DNA of 64,000 nucleotides from Pholiota molesta (GCA_014925825.1 JACGCK010000011.1:620001-684000), one strand, 5' to 3'. Numbered from the stretch's first letter, positions 12,149-23,685 are shown. A program made the numbers and translations. The notes: a model not told the origin generated them from the letters alone.

Positions 12149-12905
12149 TGGAGTCGAGAAACGGCCGTCATTTGTGTAATGTGATGGGCTATATTGTCCT
12201 TATAATTCTTGGATGGTTGCTAGATGGTGTCAGTTTACACAATAGAATTCAGTTAGTATTATGATTAGAGAAGAAAAATGAACCGTAGAAACATCAGTTA
12301 TTGCATAGAAGATTTCATGCCACGTACATTGCTGAACGGGCGCGAGAGACAGTGAGAGAGAGCAGAAGAATCCGAGGCGCAAAAACTTAGGGCATTTCCC
12401 AAACCACTGCCAAATTCTTGCAAATTTGAATACAAATGCTCCGAACAGGCGAGTGCCACGAGCAAATTTTCTGCAGTATCAGTAAGCTCTGCACGATTGG
12501 TGTAGACCACAGAGCAAGACCCTAGAGAGAGGTATGTCGGTGATAAGAGAGTATGTGCCGCTATGACGGCCATTTCCAAAATATACCGTTGATTTTGTGT
12601 CGGATTTTCATGTTCCAGGTAACTGTGGCGGTGGTTAAATATCTAGGAAAAGAGTACGAATATTTCATTCCATTGTGGTTGTAGCGCATCCATACGTCCA
12701 CGACAGAACCGTGGCGCAGGGCTGGGCGACCTATCGCCAGACAGAGGTCATTGATGAAGTCATCCATGTCAGCGGGTGTGATGTTCAGAAGACTCACTGC
12801 GGACCCGTGCCGCGTATATATATATATACACCAATGAGTGTGCACACCTCTTCCATGTCGACAGCGATCGTGGTGCTCAAGTGGTTGTGACCACCACAGC
12901 AGCCC
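12149..12905. other. Intergenic region, no supported gene
   Basis: About 760 bp between the reductase relic and the 3' end of the peptidyl-tRNA hydrolase gene. It holds a short TATATATATATA tract near 12,819 and two open frames under 95 codons without recognisable motifs. Nothing else was seen. Confidence 0.5.
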
Positions 12906-13561
12906 TCACGCCGTCTTCAGCGCGATCTTCTCTATCTCTGCAGGACCAAGTCAAGGCCTTCCCCGGCCCAGAAGCGGCGCTCGTGCCCCGACAGCTGCTG
13001 CAGCACATAATCGCCGCGTCGGAACCCTCATCGCGGCCGATGCCTAGGCGCAGGCGGTGGAAGCCGGCCTCGCCCCCGAGCGCGGCGATGAGGCTCTTGA
13101 TCCCGTTGTGCCCGTTCGCCGAGCCGCCGAGCTTGGGAGAGACCGTCTGAGGGCGGTGGGAGAGGGAGTCGGCGAGCACGATCATGCGGGACGGCAGGCG
13201 GACGGCGGTGCGTGCAGCGGTGGCGATGGAGGGACCGGAGATGTTCATGAGGGATTCTGTGCGTGCGTGTGTGGGGTCAGGTGCGCGTTTAGAGTAAGCA
13301 AGACGCGTGGAGGACGCACTGGACTTGAAGAGGGTGAGGGCGACGGTGGTGTCGCCGAGAGTGACGGTACGCTGCCCATGATGCCACCGCGGGCAGAGGC
13401 CATGCGGATGCCCAGACGGTGGGCAGGCCATCGACGACGAGCTGGCCGACGCTGGGGAGTGTGAGCAGCAGTGATGGGGATGGAGTGGGATGTGGAGTAC
13501 CTGTGTCTTGTGAGGGGGTAGGGAGGTTGCCGAGGCCAGCGACGAAGACTGCAGCCGTCAT
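12906..13561 (-). CDS. Peptidyl-tRNA hydrolase (Pth1 family), frame broken
   Basis: The start MTAAVFVAGLGNLPTP matches the N-terminal GLGNP-type block of bacterial-type peptidyl-tRNA hydrolases, followed by SVGQLVVDGL (parent pattern H-S-x-G), AHRLGIRMA, an exon with SLMNISGPSI, the substrate-binding KLGGSANGHNGIKSLIAALG, FHRLRLGIGR, and a C-terminal YVLQQLSGHE...GEGLDLVLQ piece. These enzymes free tRNA from prematurely released peptidyl-tRNA, in fungi often in mitochondria. An intron of about 65 bp precedes SLMNISG. At least four single-base frame changes (near 13,420, 13,370, 12,990 and 12,930) are needed to connect conserved blocks, which otherwise retain good family sequence; I favour sequence error over true inactivation. 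It is divergent from the PAQR gene with only 147 bp between starts. Confidence 0.8.
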
Positions 13562-13708
13562 AGTGCGGAAGAAACTGGCGGGCAGTGTAGCGGATACCCG
13601 ATCATGCTGACTAAGCAAAGGGGTATCATTTTCTGGGCTCTTGCCAGTTTGCGGGTGATTTCATGACCATCTGATATTTCTCCCTACCTCGCCTCTGAGG
13701 CCCCCACC
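13562..13708. promoter_or_regulatory. Shared promoter of peptidyl-tRNA hydrolase and PAQR genes
   Basis: Only 147 bp separate the two divergent start codons (13,561 minus and 13,709 plus), so both genes must use this stretch. No clear TATA box was seen, as expected for a housekeeping-type bidirectional promoter. Confidence 0.55.
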
Positions 13709-16237
13709 ATGTCGTCCGCCACCACCACGACAGCGGCCACGACAGCGACCATGTCCTCCCTCACTGTCGTCGCCACCGACGCCCGCCCCTCCTGCGCCGT
13801 CGGGTGAGACGTAGGCTGTCTGCACCCTCGCCCTCCCACCTGTCGCCCCTCAAACTCTGCCGGTCCTTATCCTACACCCTCGAGGCCTCGATCTCTCCTC
13901 CGCCTCCCCCACCAGACCCTCGCCCACCTGCGCTTCCTGTCCTCTCCTATCTCGCCGACCTCGAGCAGCGCCTGCGCGCCGCCCTCGCCAGCGCAAGTCC
14001 CCGATACATGGTGCCTCCAGGGCGAGACACCCCTATGGAGGACGCCGTGCAATGGGCCCGCACCGCCCTCGACATGCTAGAGGGCATCCGCGCCGACGTG
14101 TGCTCACACCTCCCGGAGCTGCCCACCGCCGACCTCTCGGCCATGGAGGCCCTCCTCCGCGCCCTTCCCGATTTCCCAGATGTGCCCAACTTCGCCGAGT
14201 TGCGCGCGCATCTGCCAGACATGCCCCACCTCCCGGACATGGCGGACGTGCGCGCGCACTTCCCTGACATGCCAGCTCTCAGAGATGGGGTCGGGTATGT
14301 ACAGTCGCCTCGACGATGTGCGCGCGCGCTTCCATGAGCTCGACTTCCGCGGCCCGTTCGGTTTCCTTCCGGTCCTGTCCGACCGCTTGGAGTGCCTCAA
14401 CTCCCATCTCTCGACGAGCGCGTTGCCAGATGGGACAGGCGCGTCTTCGTACCGAACACCGTGCTGTCGGGTCTGCTGGACGCGCTGCTAAATTCCGATG
14501 TCATCGCTGACATCCTGAATTCTCGGCCGGCGGATGTCATTTGCGAGAGTGAAGACATGATAGAGCGCGCGGCGCTGGAGGTCGCTCACGCTGTCAAACG
14601 TTCCTTCAAGGGCATGCGCCTCATTAAATATTCGGATTTGCCCCACCCATGGCGCAATAATCCTTTTGTTACCCACGGATACAGGCATGTTCTTGACTTT
14701 CAGCGTTCTCAAGCTAATTATTTTCCGTCTGAAGATTTATACCCATAGAACAATGGCATCTCATCGTTAAGTCTCTTGTCATGCCGCATAACGAACTATG
14801 TACGTTTTTCCATCTGTCACCCATGCTTCCGGCCTACTTACACCCATTCTTTCTATTGTCTAGTAAACATCCACACGCATCTTATTCCCTTCCTCTATGG
14901 GGCATCAACCTCATCACGCTAGTGCTCACTGTCCCCGACCACGCAGACGCCTTTGATCTTCCCGAAATCTTATTTATGTGCTTCGCCCTGATGTGTCTTT
15001 CGAGCAGCGCAATCTGGCATACGATGTCGGGCTGCGCGGACCACCGCAGTGTTGAGCTGTGTGCGCGGATAGATTACGTTGGGATTGGGTGGTGCGTGTT
15101 TTTCCATTATGCGTCACCTTTCCCCCGTCCACTGCATCGTTATCAAAGTCATATCAACGCTTCTGCATCTTATTTGCCATCTGATCTGAAATCATTTTCT
15201 TCTTCATTCAGGCTGATTAGCGCGAGTGTGGGCACGGTCGTGCATTACGGTTTGGGTGCCATCCATCTGTGGGGCGTGCGTTCCTTGGGCTCTGTTTTGC
15301 GACGGGCTTGGCAGGGAATGTGTTCCCATTCATGTCATGGTTCAACAAACACGAGTACAGAGTACGTTTTTTGTTGGATTTTCCTTCTCGTTTGGGTGTA
15401 CCCCTCTTTCATTCAATCATTCCCCTGAGGCCGCTCCGCATGACATCACGCAGGTGCAGATGATAATTGCACGCGCGCGACGTTGCCCGTTTTTCTCCTG
15501 ATCCTAAGTTAAACACGCGCCATCCATCTTATTGACGCACGTTTTATTCTGTGCCGCTTCAGTTTTACCGCATCGGCTTTTTCCTCACACTTGCGTTCTC
15601 CGGGATCGGGCCGATGGCGGCGCTATGGGTGCTGCATACGAGAGGGAGATGTATGAGTTTGTTGGTACGTACATAGTTTGGGTTGAGGTTTTTGCTAATT
15701 ATCTGCGCCTTTTCATCGCTGTCTTTGTTGTCATCTCGCCTTCGACCTCGCCCTCCAATCCTCTCCGCTCCCTCTCTGATTCACTTCCCCTCACTTCTGC
15801 ACACATCCTACAGCCCGGTGTTCCCGTCTCTGCTATCGTATATAATCGGGCTTGTGTTCTACGCTGCGCATTTCCCGGAGTGTGTGATACCGGCGAGCGT
15901 CCAACGCAAACTGGATATGGTCGGCGGAGGTACGTGAACTCTCTCCTTGCCCCTACATTCCTCTGGTGCGCAGCGGGGCACTTTGCGTCCCATACGGCCT
16001 TGGCTGGCGCTCAGCGCGTGTCCATTGCCCAACAGTGGGCTGCGGCATGTGCGAGGGTGCCACCTCTATGCATTTAGACCCTCGATGATACAACGTGGAA
16101 TTCACACCTGTTTGTTCACTTGCACAGGCTCGCATGCGATCTGGCACTGCTTCATCGTGCTCGCGGTGAGCCAGCACCGGACGGCGATGGCGCATATGAA
16201 GGGCGGGTTGGAGTGTCTGCTCCCTGTTGCTTCGTGA
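13709..16237 (+). CDS. PAQR / adiponectin-receptor-like (hemolysin III related) membrane protein
   Basis: After a Ser/Thr start (MSSATTTTAATTAT) comes a long extension with repeats built on LPDMP and RAH.PDMP (about 14,180-14,290). The seven-span PAQR core then appears: FIPIEQWHLIVKSLVMPHNE, LLNIHTHLIPF, a membrane helix GINLITLVLTV, the conserved SSAIWHTMSGC and ARIDYVGI, LISASVGTVVHYG, FYRIGFFLTLAFSGIGPMA, GLVFYAAHFPEC and the final SHAIWHCFIVLAV. The S-x-x-x-H, D and the late H-A-I-W-H residues are the predicted zinc/ceramidase-type active site. Fungal relatives (yeast Izh proteins) affect zinc and sterol homeostasis. One intron (14,685-14,734) appears to be GC-AG. Frame changes near 14,290, 14,400 and 14,895 are needed, so the extension and first helix are provisional. 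Confidence 0.88.
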
Positions 16238-16589
16238 TCCCAGATCCTGGGCCGTGCCGGTGCGGGATCAGGTGGGTAAGGAGGTTGGTTGGGTAGCTGG
16301 ATGGGGTGGTAGGTGGATGTGCGTTCCGTATCTTTTTGGATTTGCGAAGAGGTGGTTGCTGGGTCTGTGGGTGCCGTTCGTTACTCACATACGTTCCTTT
16401 CGTTGATGGCGGGGGGAGGCTAGGCTAGGCTAGAGGCGTGCAGTACTAATCGTCCCATTTGTCGTATTTTACCATGAACAACACTAGTATATATGACTGA
16501 ATACAGCAAGATCTCGTTCCTCGCACTAGGGAGCTTGAGGCAAGGAGATGGTAATGTCTGTAGATGTTGCGGTGTGGTACCGTCTGAGA

Positions 16590-18082
16590 CTAGATCTGCA
16601 TGATGGGCACCTCTTCGGGGTGTAGCCCTGTTCTTTCCAGGCCTTTTCGAGTGCGAGGAGCGAGTCGATGGTATCCAGGAAAGTCTACAACGCACCGCGC
16701 AGAAAAAAACCATCAGCATTCTGCGTCCGCATAAATCACCGCAAACGCTCGAACGCACCTGCTCCGTCGTGTGGAAATCCCCCTTCTGCATCCCCACCAC
16801 CTCCGCCACGCGCGCGAAGTCCGCGTCATACCGATCAAACTTGGGCTCTGAGCCGAGCGCGGGCGGCGCGATGAGGCGCGCGGCGATCTGCGGCCGCTCC
16901 CGCGCGATCGTCGCGAGGATGGCGCGCTCTACCAGCCCGTGCGGGGACACGGTGATGATGCGCTTGCGCTTCCCCTGCGTGTCCTTGTCTGTGGCGGTGG
17001 GCGTGTGGGGCGCAAGAGCGGCGCCGACGTGCGCGCGCGCGGTGTCGCGGAAGTCGGTGAAGCCGAACCCGGGGAGGTGCGCGCCGGGCGCGGTGAAGAG
17101 GTTGTAGACGACGAGGTTGGTGGAGAGGCTGGCGAAGTCGCCGGGCGCGATGGGGAGCGTGAGCGGGGCGAAGGGGCCGTAGAGGTAGGAGGGGTTGACT
17201 TTGGTGTGTTAGGTGGGTATTAAGTAGTGAAGGAGCGAATCGGAGGTAAGGAAAGTGGGAAGGATAATTAACTTACTGGTGGTGACATCGACGTGCGGGT
17301 GCGCCTCGGCCCACTCCCATACGGCGAGCTCACTGAACTTTTTGGCGCCGGCGTATGCTTCGACGGGGTCGTCGGCGGAGATCTCCTCTCTAGTCATGGG
17401 GTTCCAGTCTGCCGTCCGCAAAACAAATAAAAAAGAATGAAGATGAGATGCGCGTCGACGAGTAGGATTAAGGCAGCGCCTACGCACGTTCTGCCCTGTA
17501 GGTAACGCCCTTCGTCGCGGGGTCGCGGACAACAGCCGCCGTCGAGCTGGTTACGACGAATTTGCGGACTCCCACTGCCTCCGCCTGACGTAGGACATTG
17601 AGCGAGCCTTCGATAGCGGTCTGCGCACGGAAGGCACGTTCATCAGTATTACTTTATGAGATCGACAGCAGAAAAGCGTTTGCGCACCTTCAATAGAGTC
17701 TCAACGTCCACGCGCGCAGGAAGGGGCGTAGCGGTGTGGATCACGGCGTCGACGCCCACGAGCGCCTCTTTGAACTCGCTCGTCGCGATGTCGGGGACGT
17801 CGATGATCTCGATAGAGGGGTACGCGCTGTACAACTCTTTCAGCGCCGCCACCTTTTTCCCGCGACCAGTGCTGCAGACACGATCAGAACGATTTGGATT
17901 GGGAGAGAAGCTGGCCTACGCTCGGACGCGATGGCCTAGCTGCAGGAGCTGGTAGATGACATGCGAGGCAAGGACGCCGGACGCGCCTGTTACCTAGATC
18001 GTGGTATATTTCGTTAGCTGTGGTCGTTCGATATAAGACCGATGCAAATATAACGCACAAAAAAGAGCTTCGACTCGGACAT
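16590..18082 (-). CDS. NAD(P)-dependent extended SDR (reductase/epimerase-like)
   Basis: The start MSESKLFF is followed, after a short intron, by the Rossmann segment VTGASGVLASHVIYQLLQLG with the TGxxGxxxxH dinucleotide-binding motif. Then come VDAVIHTATP, VRKFVVTSSTAAV, DWNPMTREEI, the catalytic YAGAKKFSE (Y-x-x-x-K), VNPSYLYGPF and RYDADFARVAEVVGMQKGDF. This is the pattern of fungal cinnamoyl-CoA reductase or dihydroflavonol reductase-like proteins; the substrate is unknown. The protein is about 340 residues. At the end, TFLDTIDSLLALEKAWKEQG should run into YTPEEVP, but a one-base shift puts EEVPIMQI in another frame; read without correction the frame stops at 16,526. Two decayed relatives lie on either side. 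The 5' end is GC-rich compared with its neighbours. Confidence 0.87.
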
Positions 18083-18429
18083 GGTGATGGTGGCCTAGGA
18101 TGTGTTGATGAGATGGAATGAAATTGACTTTCTTTCATGCGTTCTTATATACATAGATTAGAACACACTTACTGATCTAGGTGACTGTAACGGACCACAG
18201 TACAATTTTCAAGCATTCACTCAAGATTGTGATGATACCGCTTGATACCGACGCCGCTGCATTCGTTGATGCATTACGAAAGGAAGAATTTTTGGTATGG
18301 AAGGACTCCGGGAGTGACCGTTGCCGGCTTCCAAGCTCCGTTCACCAGCACTCCTTGCTTTCGGACCACCATGATCACTAAGCTGTCTGCATATCGAGAA
18401 TCACATACTTCTGGAAACTTCTAGCTCTG
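18083..18429. other. Promoter region of the SDR gene
   Basis: About 350 bp upstream of the reductase start. Minus-strand TATATAAGAA at about 18,145-18,155 is a plausible TATA element some 70 bp upstream. No gene was seen. Confidence 0.4.
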
Positions 18430-19060
18430 GTGCACAATCTTTTCAAAACTGCACGTCTTAAATTGATGAATTCTCGAGTTATGACACAATAAGGCGAGAA
18501 TGGCCATCGTTACTTCAACGTGTGCGTACTCTTCAGCCCATTTCCATACAGCAAATTCTGCATTTTTTTTTTGACTACTCCAGCTACTTACTCCATATGA
18601 TTTGGTGGGATCCTCTGACGCCTCTACTTTGGTCACTGTATTCCAACCTGTTCTTTCATCAATCCTTGAATCTCAGTCCATGGGGCCAGCTTCTGGGGTT
18701 TACAACTGGCTCGGTACGATACACCTTTCGCATTGGATCTCCAATATCTTCAATATAGTCATGAGATGATCCAGTAACAGTGAACTTCTTGATGCATGCT
18801 TCCTTGTCTCCAAAGGCGGACTATCGAAATTAATATCCTTGGTTCTGGAATCAGAGTTATTTGCACACCTTCCAGACAATATCGTGGCTCGCTTAACCTG
18901 GCAAGGGCTTGCTGTGTGTATGACGGCGTCGATACCTTAATCTGAGCAACGATCTAATTGTGAGAAATTTCATGCCACTAGATGTTATTTATACCTAAAG
19001 TATCGTGACATCCGATTCGAGTGATTTTATCCGAAGGAACAGCTTCTTGAGTCTTGACAA
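18430..19060 (-). pseudogene. Decayed second SDR relative
   Basis: Pieces align by eye to the reductase just downstream and run in the same direction: LKKLFLRIKSLESDV near 19,040 (intact copy LKELYSAYPSIEIIDV), IDAVIHTASP near 18,910 (intact VDAVIHTATP), then WNTVTKVEASEDPTKSYG and NAEFAVWKWAEEYAHVEVT near 18,500-18,640 (intact FSELAVWEWAEAHPHVDVT). Stops and frame changes occur between them, the N-terminal nucleotide-binding segment and C-terminal third are missing, and base composition is more AT-rich than the intact gene. It is a relic from tandem duplication. Confidence 0.82.
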
Positions 19061-19306
19061 AAGTCAGTCGGCCTCATTCGGATTCGATTGAATGGGCTGA
19101 CCTATTGACTTATTACTGACCGTAAATTTCATTGAATTTTTGGATTCTACTATTTCACGACGCCACATTATCCTGTGAAGATAATCTCTATTCAGTAGAC
19201 TTCGGTTCCCATGCAAATGGTGATAAAGTATAGATATATCTTCAGCAGAATCTGATTGTGAGCTGACAGTATCTACGGACTCTCTTCTTGCCTTGACTTT
19301 GACAGG

Positions 19307-20170
19307 ATGGATAGCGAATCCGGTGCTCCGACAACCCTCGATCTTCCTGCGGGCATCGCATCTGACAACCAAAATACGCTGTGCATCCATTTTCGACGGT
19401 GTTAAATGCAGGCGCTTTTGGCTCCGTATTCACAACCAGCTCCGTTTTTGATCTCCAAGACACAAGACTCAATCTAATTAGCGGGCGTACTATGATTGTG
19501 GCCACCAATCAAATCGATGGTCCAAACGATAACCAAGAAGGACCAGAGTGGCTGGGCACCTTGTCCATCTTGTCCCCAGCAAGTTTGTCCGATCGGCCAA
19601 GGGACAAGCCCTTACCCCAGCATATTCTAGACGCCGTAAAGAATGGAGAAGTAGAAATCTACATCATCATTGGGGTATGGGTGAATCCTGAATATCGCCG
19701 TCGCGGAATTGGACGTCTGCTGGTCGACCATGCGTTGGGCATAATCCGCCTCCAACCAGGCCCAAATACCGATATTCCTGAACTCATGAATAATAGCTCT
19801 GAGGAAGGCGCATCAAGGGGCGGGACGCAGAATGGAAGCAAAAGAGACTCGTGATGTTGAACGTGCGGGAGAACAACGACATAGCGAGAGAGATGTACAA
19901 AAGATAGGGTTTTCGAAGGAGAGTAACTCGAATGAAGGCACGGACTCACAAGGATTTGATTCAATTGGATGTCTCTGTACATCAGTGATTGATGGGAAAT
20001 CGATGGATAGCAATTCAAATATTGAAGTGTCGGGCGCTAAAGGAAATTTATGTAAGCGCCCTCAGGCTAAAAACGTGACAACGGCCCTGTGGCACAAATG
20101 GGCGGTTAGTCCCGGTCTACATAGGAAGCGTCCATGGAAGACGAGGACGAGAAGGCAGGAAATTGAGTAG
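19307..20170 (+). CDS. GNAT-family N-acetyltransferase, frame broken
   Basis: The putative start MDSESGAPTTLDLP leads, after one frame change near 19,385, into FSTVLNAGAFGSVFTT, MIVATNQID, EWLGTLSIL and the acetyl-CoA-binding motif IIGVWVNPEYRRRGIGRLLV (R-R-x-G-I-G). After a variable insert, LNVRENNDIAREMYKR and then IGFSKE match the last GNAT strand and helix (N-x-x-A-x-x-x-Y-x-x-x-G-F). The final part, with GCLCTSVIDG, ends at 20,170. Frame changes near 19,815 and 19,905 are single-base. The acyl acceptor is unknown. The 3' part of this gene is included in the tandem duplication and reappears as a fragment at about 22,947. Confidence 0.75.
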
Positions 20171-22115
20171 CACCGAGCATAACGACATCTTACAGATGGG
20201 GAATTCACGGATAAGGTTACTTATTCTCAGCCAACGGAGATTACACATGCCATTGAGCATTCTTTGTCAAAATGTACAACAGATATTATAGATTCCTATA
20301 GTTATTCTGATCTTTATCATATAGTATGACTGAAGATTTATAATTCCATTCGCAGAGCCCAGAAGGCAGTAAGTACGAGGATCACATTCGCAAGAGATCT
20401 GCAATCGTTCCTTCTTCAGGTCCTGCAGACTTGAATTCCGAGGTCGGAACTAACCTGAATCGGGGGCCTTGACCTTTCGCAGACCCACCACAATGTCCAT
20501 GATGTATTGTATCAATGTCAACCTGTAAGTATTAGTATATTACCACACTGCATACAAATTTTGCCAGCCAAAACATACCTCATATGGGGTTTTCAGGGGT
20601 CCTCCTTTCCACGATATGTATGTAACTCTGAGATCTGAATGCTTATATACCCAAAGTAACTGGATAGGACCTGAAATAAACCACCATGGCCGACCTCAGT
20701 CCTACGGCCGTCCCCATCCTTAATCCTGATACGCCACTAGCCTTTCTGGAGCCTGAGGCTGCATATCAAACGGCAGTGTCTATCTATGTTACGGCGGCTT
20801 CACTAGGGGTGAGGAGGTCTCCTCGTAAGGCTGACGTAGAATCAGAGTTTATTCATGATGCGCCGATTTTATCTTGTAGGTTTTGGTATGGGACATTCTC
20901 GACAGTCTATCGGAAGAGTATAAGGTCTTCTTCCGAAATCGCATTACTATGAGTACAGTGGCATACCTTGGCTCTCGGTAAGCTTGATCCTTCGTCGTCA
21001 ATGTCATCTACAGCTCCCTGATACCTATCTAGAATCGGTTCTTTGGGATATGTGATATCATCGACCATCTTCACAAGTGAGTACTATGGGTCAATTAGCC
21101 AGCGATGCAGATCATCAGGGTCCTGAGGCATCATTTTCCCTCTTAGCTGCGGCCACCGGGAACTGTGAAGCCTTTGAAAAGGTAGTGGACGCATGGTATC
21201 CTGTTGCCCTTGGGTGTAGCGCACTGCTCTTTTTCTTCCGGGTATCCGCCATCTACAACAGAAACCGCCTAGTCACCGGTTTTTTCTTTGTATTGTGGCT
21301 CGGACTTCTCGTGTGCACGTTATTCATACCAATCGGAGTACTGGGTACTAGCATCGGAGAGACCAAATATTGTCAAGATGCAGATGTTCCCTCATCTGCG
21401 TACGCGGCTATCATCGCCCCTTTGGTCCATGACACATTGGTCTTCATTGCGATCTCGTGGCGTCTGACCCAGAATGCGCACATAGACTCTGATGGTGGGA
21501 AGCTATCAGAAGGATTCAAGGTGGCGATATTGGAAAATACCTTCCACAATTCACCAGGGGCCTGCTATTGGATGGCCAACGGTACTATTTGTGCGTCGAA
21601 GCCTCTGTCCCCACTTAGAATGCTGAACGGCGTCCCTTTAGAATCACCCTGGTATCTAGTTTGTTGACAGTGGTGATGGCCTTCGATACCTCTGTCCCTG
21701 TTCCCATGAGGTCAATGTGCGCGACACCCAACATTGTTCTTGTCAATATCATGGCTTGCAGGGTATATCGAAGAACAAAAGCCGGCCTTTTCAGAGAATT
21801 GGAAATCAGTACACCGGGCAAAATCGCACTGCGCCCGTAATTTCTATCCATACCAGTCGAACCAGGACGAGTGACGGACCGCCATTTCGGGTGGATATCG
21901 AGCTGGCTAGTGTCACATCGCCAACTGCCAACGGTGGTGTATCTGGATCGAATTCTGTGTACAAGATGAATGATGATGTCGAAAGAAAAGAGTACGCAGG
22001 CTCGTTTGAAGACGCAAAATAATTGCATGTAGACTGTAAATTATCCTTGTAAAGTTGAACACACTCTTTTATTAGTCAATATCATACCTTGTAATCACTT
22101 GACTGCATTATCCGG
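19756..22115 (+). repeat. Tandem segmental duplication, copy A
   Basis: From CCAGGCCCAAATACC onward this segment resembles 22,947-25,120 base by base with scattered differences and indels. It includes the 3' half of the GNAT gene, the spacer, the whole membrane-protein gene and its 3' flank (ATTAGTCAATATCA...TGACTGCAT). The two ATG codons of the membrane-protein genes are exactly 3,000 bp apart; left ends are 3,191 bp apart, so copy B has lost about 190 bp in the GNAT/spacer part. Confidence 0.9.
20686..22022 (+). CDS. DUF6533-type multi-span membrane protein, copy A (frame broken)
   Basis: The start MADLSPTAVPILNPDTPLAF is followed by a helix AVSIYVTAASLG, an intron (GTGAGG...TTGTAG) and VLVWDILDSLSEEYKVFFRN, the W-D...L...E-Y signature of the fungal DUF6533 family. 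Later helices are CSALLFFFRVSAIYNR, FFFVLWLGLLVCTLFIPIG, AIIAPLVHDTLVFIAISW and a C-terminal pair, then a polar cytosolic tail ending EDAK. Relative to copy B it lacks one C near 21,528 (ATTGG against ATTCGG), which shifts the frame and stops at 21,667; the remaining sequence is still close to copy B. The exon after VAYLGSR is also more disrupted than in copy B. Function of the family is unknown. Confidence 0.75.
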
Positions 22116-22946
22116 TCCAGTGACAGTGACCTTCTTTTTTCTGGCCCTATAGGTGGAGCTGTAGCCTGCGAATCCCCACAGGTACTCGCAGGTGTACCTG
22201 CAGGTACCCTTAATGGAGGTGAGCAAACCTCCCTTATGCGTCTTTGCGCCGCAGGAGCTGCTTTAGTAGCAGCACCTTTGTACGCACAGACGGTGCAGGC
22301 TGTCATCGTGGGCCCATTGTACGTCGTCGGCCATCGTCATGCATCATCGGTCCGTCGTCGTCGTGCGTCCATCGTCGTCATACTTCGTGCCGCCATTGGG
22401 AGGGGCGGATTGGGAGGCGGACAGTGAGAACTGGCGGCGATCGCGTGTCACAAATGCGAGGTCGTGTGCCCTTTCGCCGTCGTCAACATTGCGTTCAAGC
22501 CGGCCCACATCCTCATTTGAGGGGAGGGGCACACGGCGAAGGGTGGGGACCGGCGAGCGGCGCACAGCAGTGCCAGGCCTCGATGGTCGATGCTTACGAG
22601 GTGGCTGAGGCAAGGCTGAGGGAAGATGGTTAGCAAGTGCGACACGTCATCCCCCAGCGCCCACTACCTTGCTTCATGTCGTGAATCCCTCTCAATGGTC
22701 CAAAATACCATGGCAGCCTACATCTATCGTTCGACAGGGGGGGTAAATGGCATTGGCGGCGGTGGATGACCATTGACGATAGCGCCGAACAGGATAATCA
22801 ACCAACACAACGTTAATTCCAGCGGAGCTCTAATTCCCAATGATCGGCGAATCCTGCGCTGATCCGTGGCTGCAGAATCCACGAATTACACCTACGATGA
22901 CCACCGCCTGTGTACAAGTAAAGTCCACACAACTAACCTTTGGGGA
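22116..22946. other. Spacer between duplicated copies, GC-richer, unexplained
   Basis: This 830-bp stretch has no counterpart in the duplicated unit. It contains overlapping AGGTAC/GTACCTGCAGGTACC words near 22,180-22,210 and a TCGTC-rich GC segment (22,310-22,560). Several open frames overlap on both strands (the longest 129 codons) but none shows a recognisable motif or intron structure. Confidence 0.5.
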
Positions 22947-23310
22947 CCAGGCCCAAATACCAATAGTTGTGAACTTAAAGATAATAGCTCTGGGACAGCG
23001 CATCAATGGCGGGAACACACAATAGGAAGATAGGAAGACAGGTTTTTGATGGAGAGTAACTCGAATGAAGTCATAGATACACAAGGATTTGATACAAATC
23101 GCATGTCTCTAGACATCATTGAGGATTGATGGATAATTGATAATCCAAATTGTTAGCAATTCGGGCGCTAAAAGGAAATTTATCTAAGCGCCCTAAAAAT
23201 AAATAAAAGTGACAGCGTCCCTGTGGCACAAACTCTGGTGGGCGAATCGCCCCGGTCTAGGAAGTATCCATGCAAGACGAGAACAATGAAGGCAGAAACG
23301 AGTAGCGCCG
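22947..23310 (+). pseudogene. Truncated 3' fragment of the GNAT gene (duplication copy B)
   Basis: The fragment starts inside the GNAT gene, at the bases after RLQ in copy A, and continues through counterparts of GFSKESNSNE and the C-terminal exon (GGCGCTAAA, AAATTTAT, AAGCGCCCT, CCCTGTGGCACAAA). It lacks the acetyl-CoA motif and has several deletions and stops, so it is a non-functional by-product of the duplication. Confidence 0.8.
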
Positions 23311-23685
23311 AGCATAACGATGCCTTACAAATAGGAATCTTACGGTTAAAATCACTTTATTCTTAGTACCGGAGACTATCAGATACCACAGGGTTCTCCT
23401 TCAAAACGTGTAGCGTTTCAGATGGTAGTATTCCAAATGAGGATGGCAAGAGATCTACATAGGTTCCTTCTTTAGGTCCCGCAGACTTGAATTCCGAGGT
23501 CGGAGGTACCGCCTGATCAACCTATTAGTATCACAGCCCCACGATGTCCATGAGGTATTGTATTAATATGCCAACCTGTGCTACCACAACGCACAGGCCG
23601 AACGATGCGTCCTTTAAGTTTCCACGACGTAAAACTGAATACTTATAGACCTAGAGCAACTGGATAGGCCCCGAAGCCAACCACC

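Noticed and set aside
12877..13431. Peptidyl-tRNA hydrolase as a true pseudogene
   Set aside because: The conserved blocks remain nearly perfect between single-base shifts, unlike the diffuse decay in the SDR relics, and the same kind of break occurs in other housekeeping genes. Sequence error is more likely.
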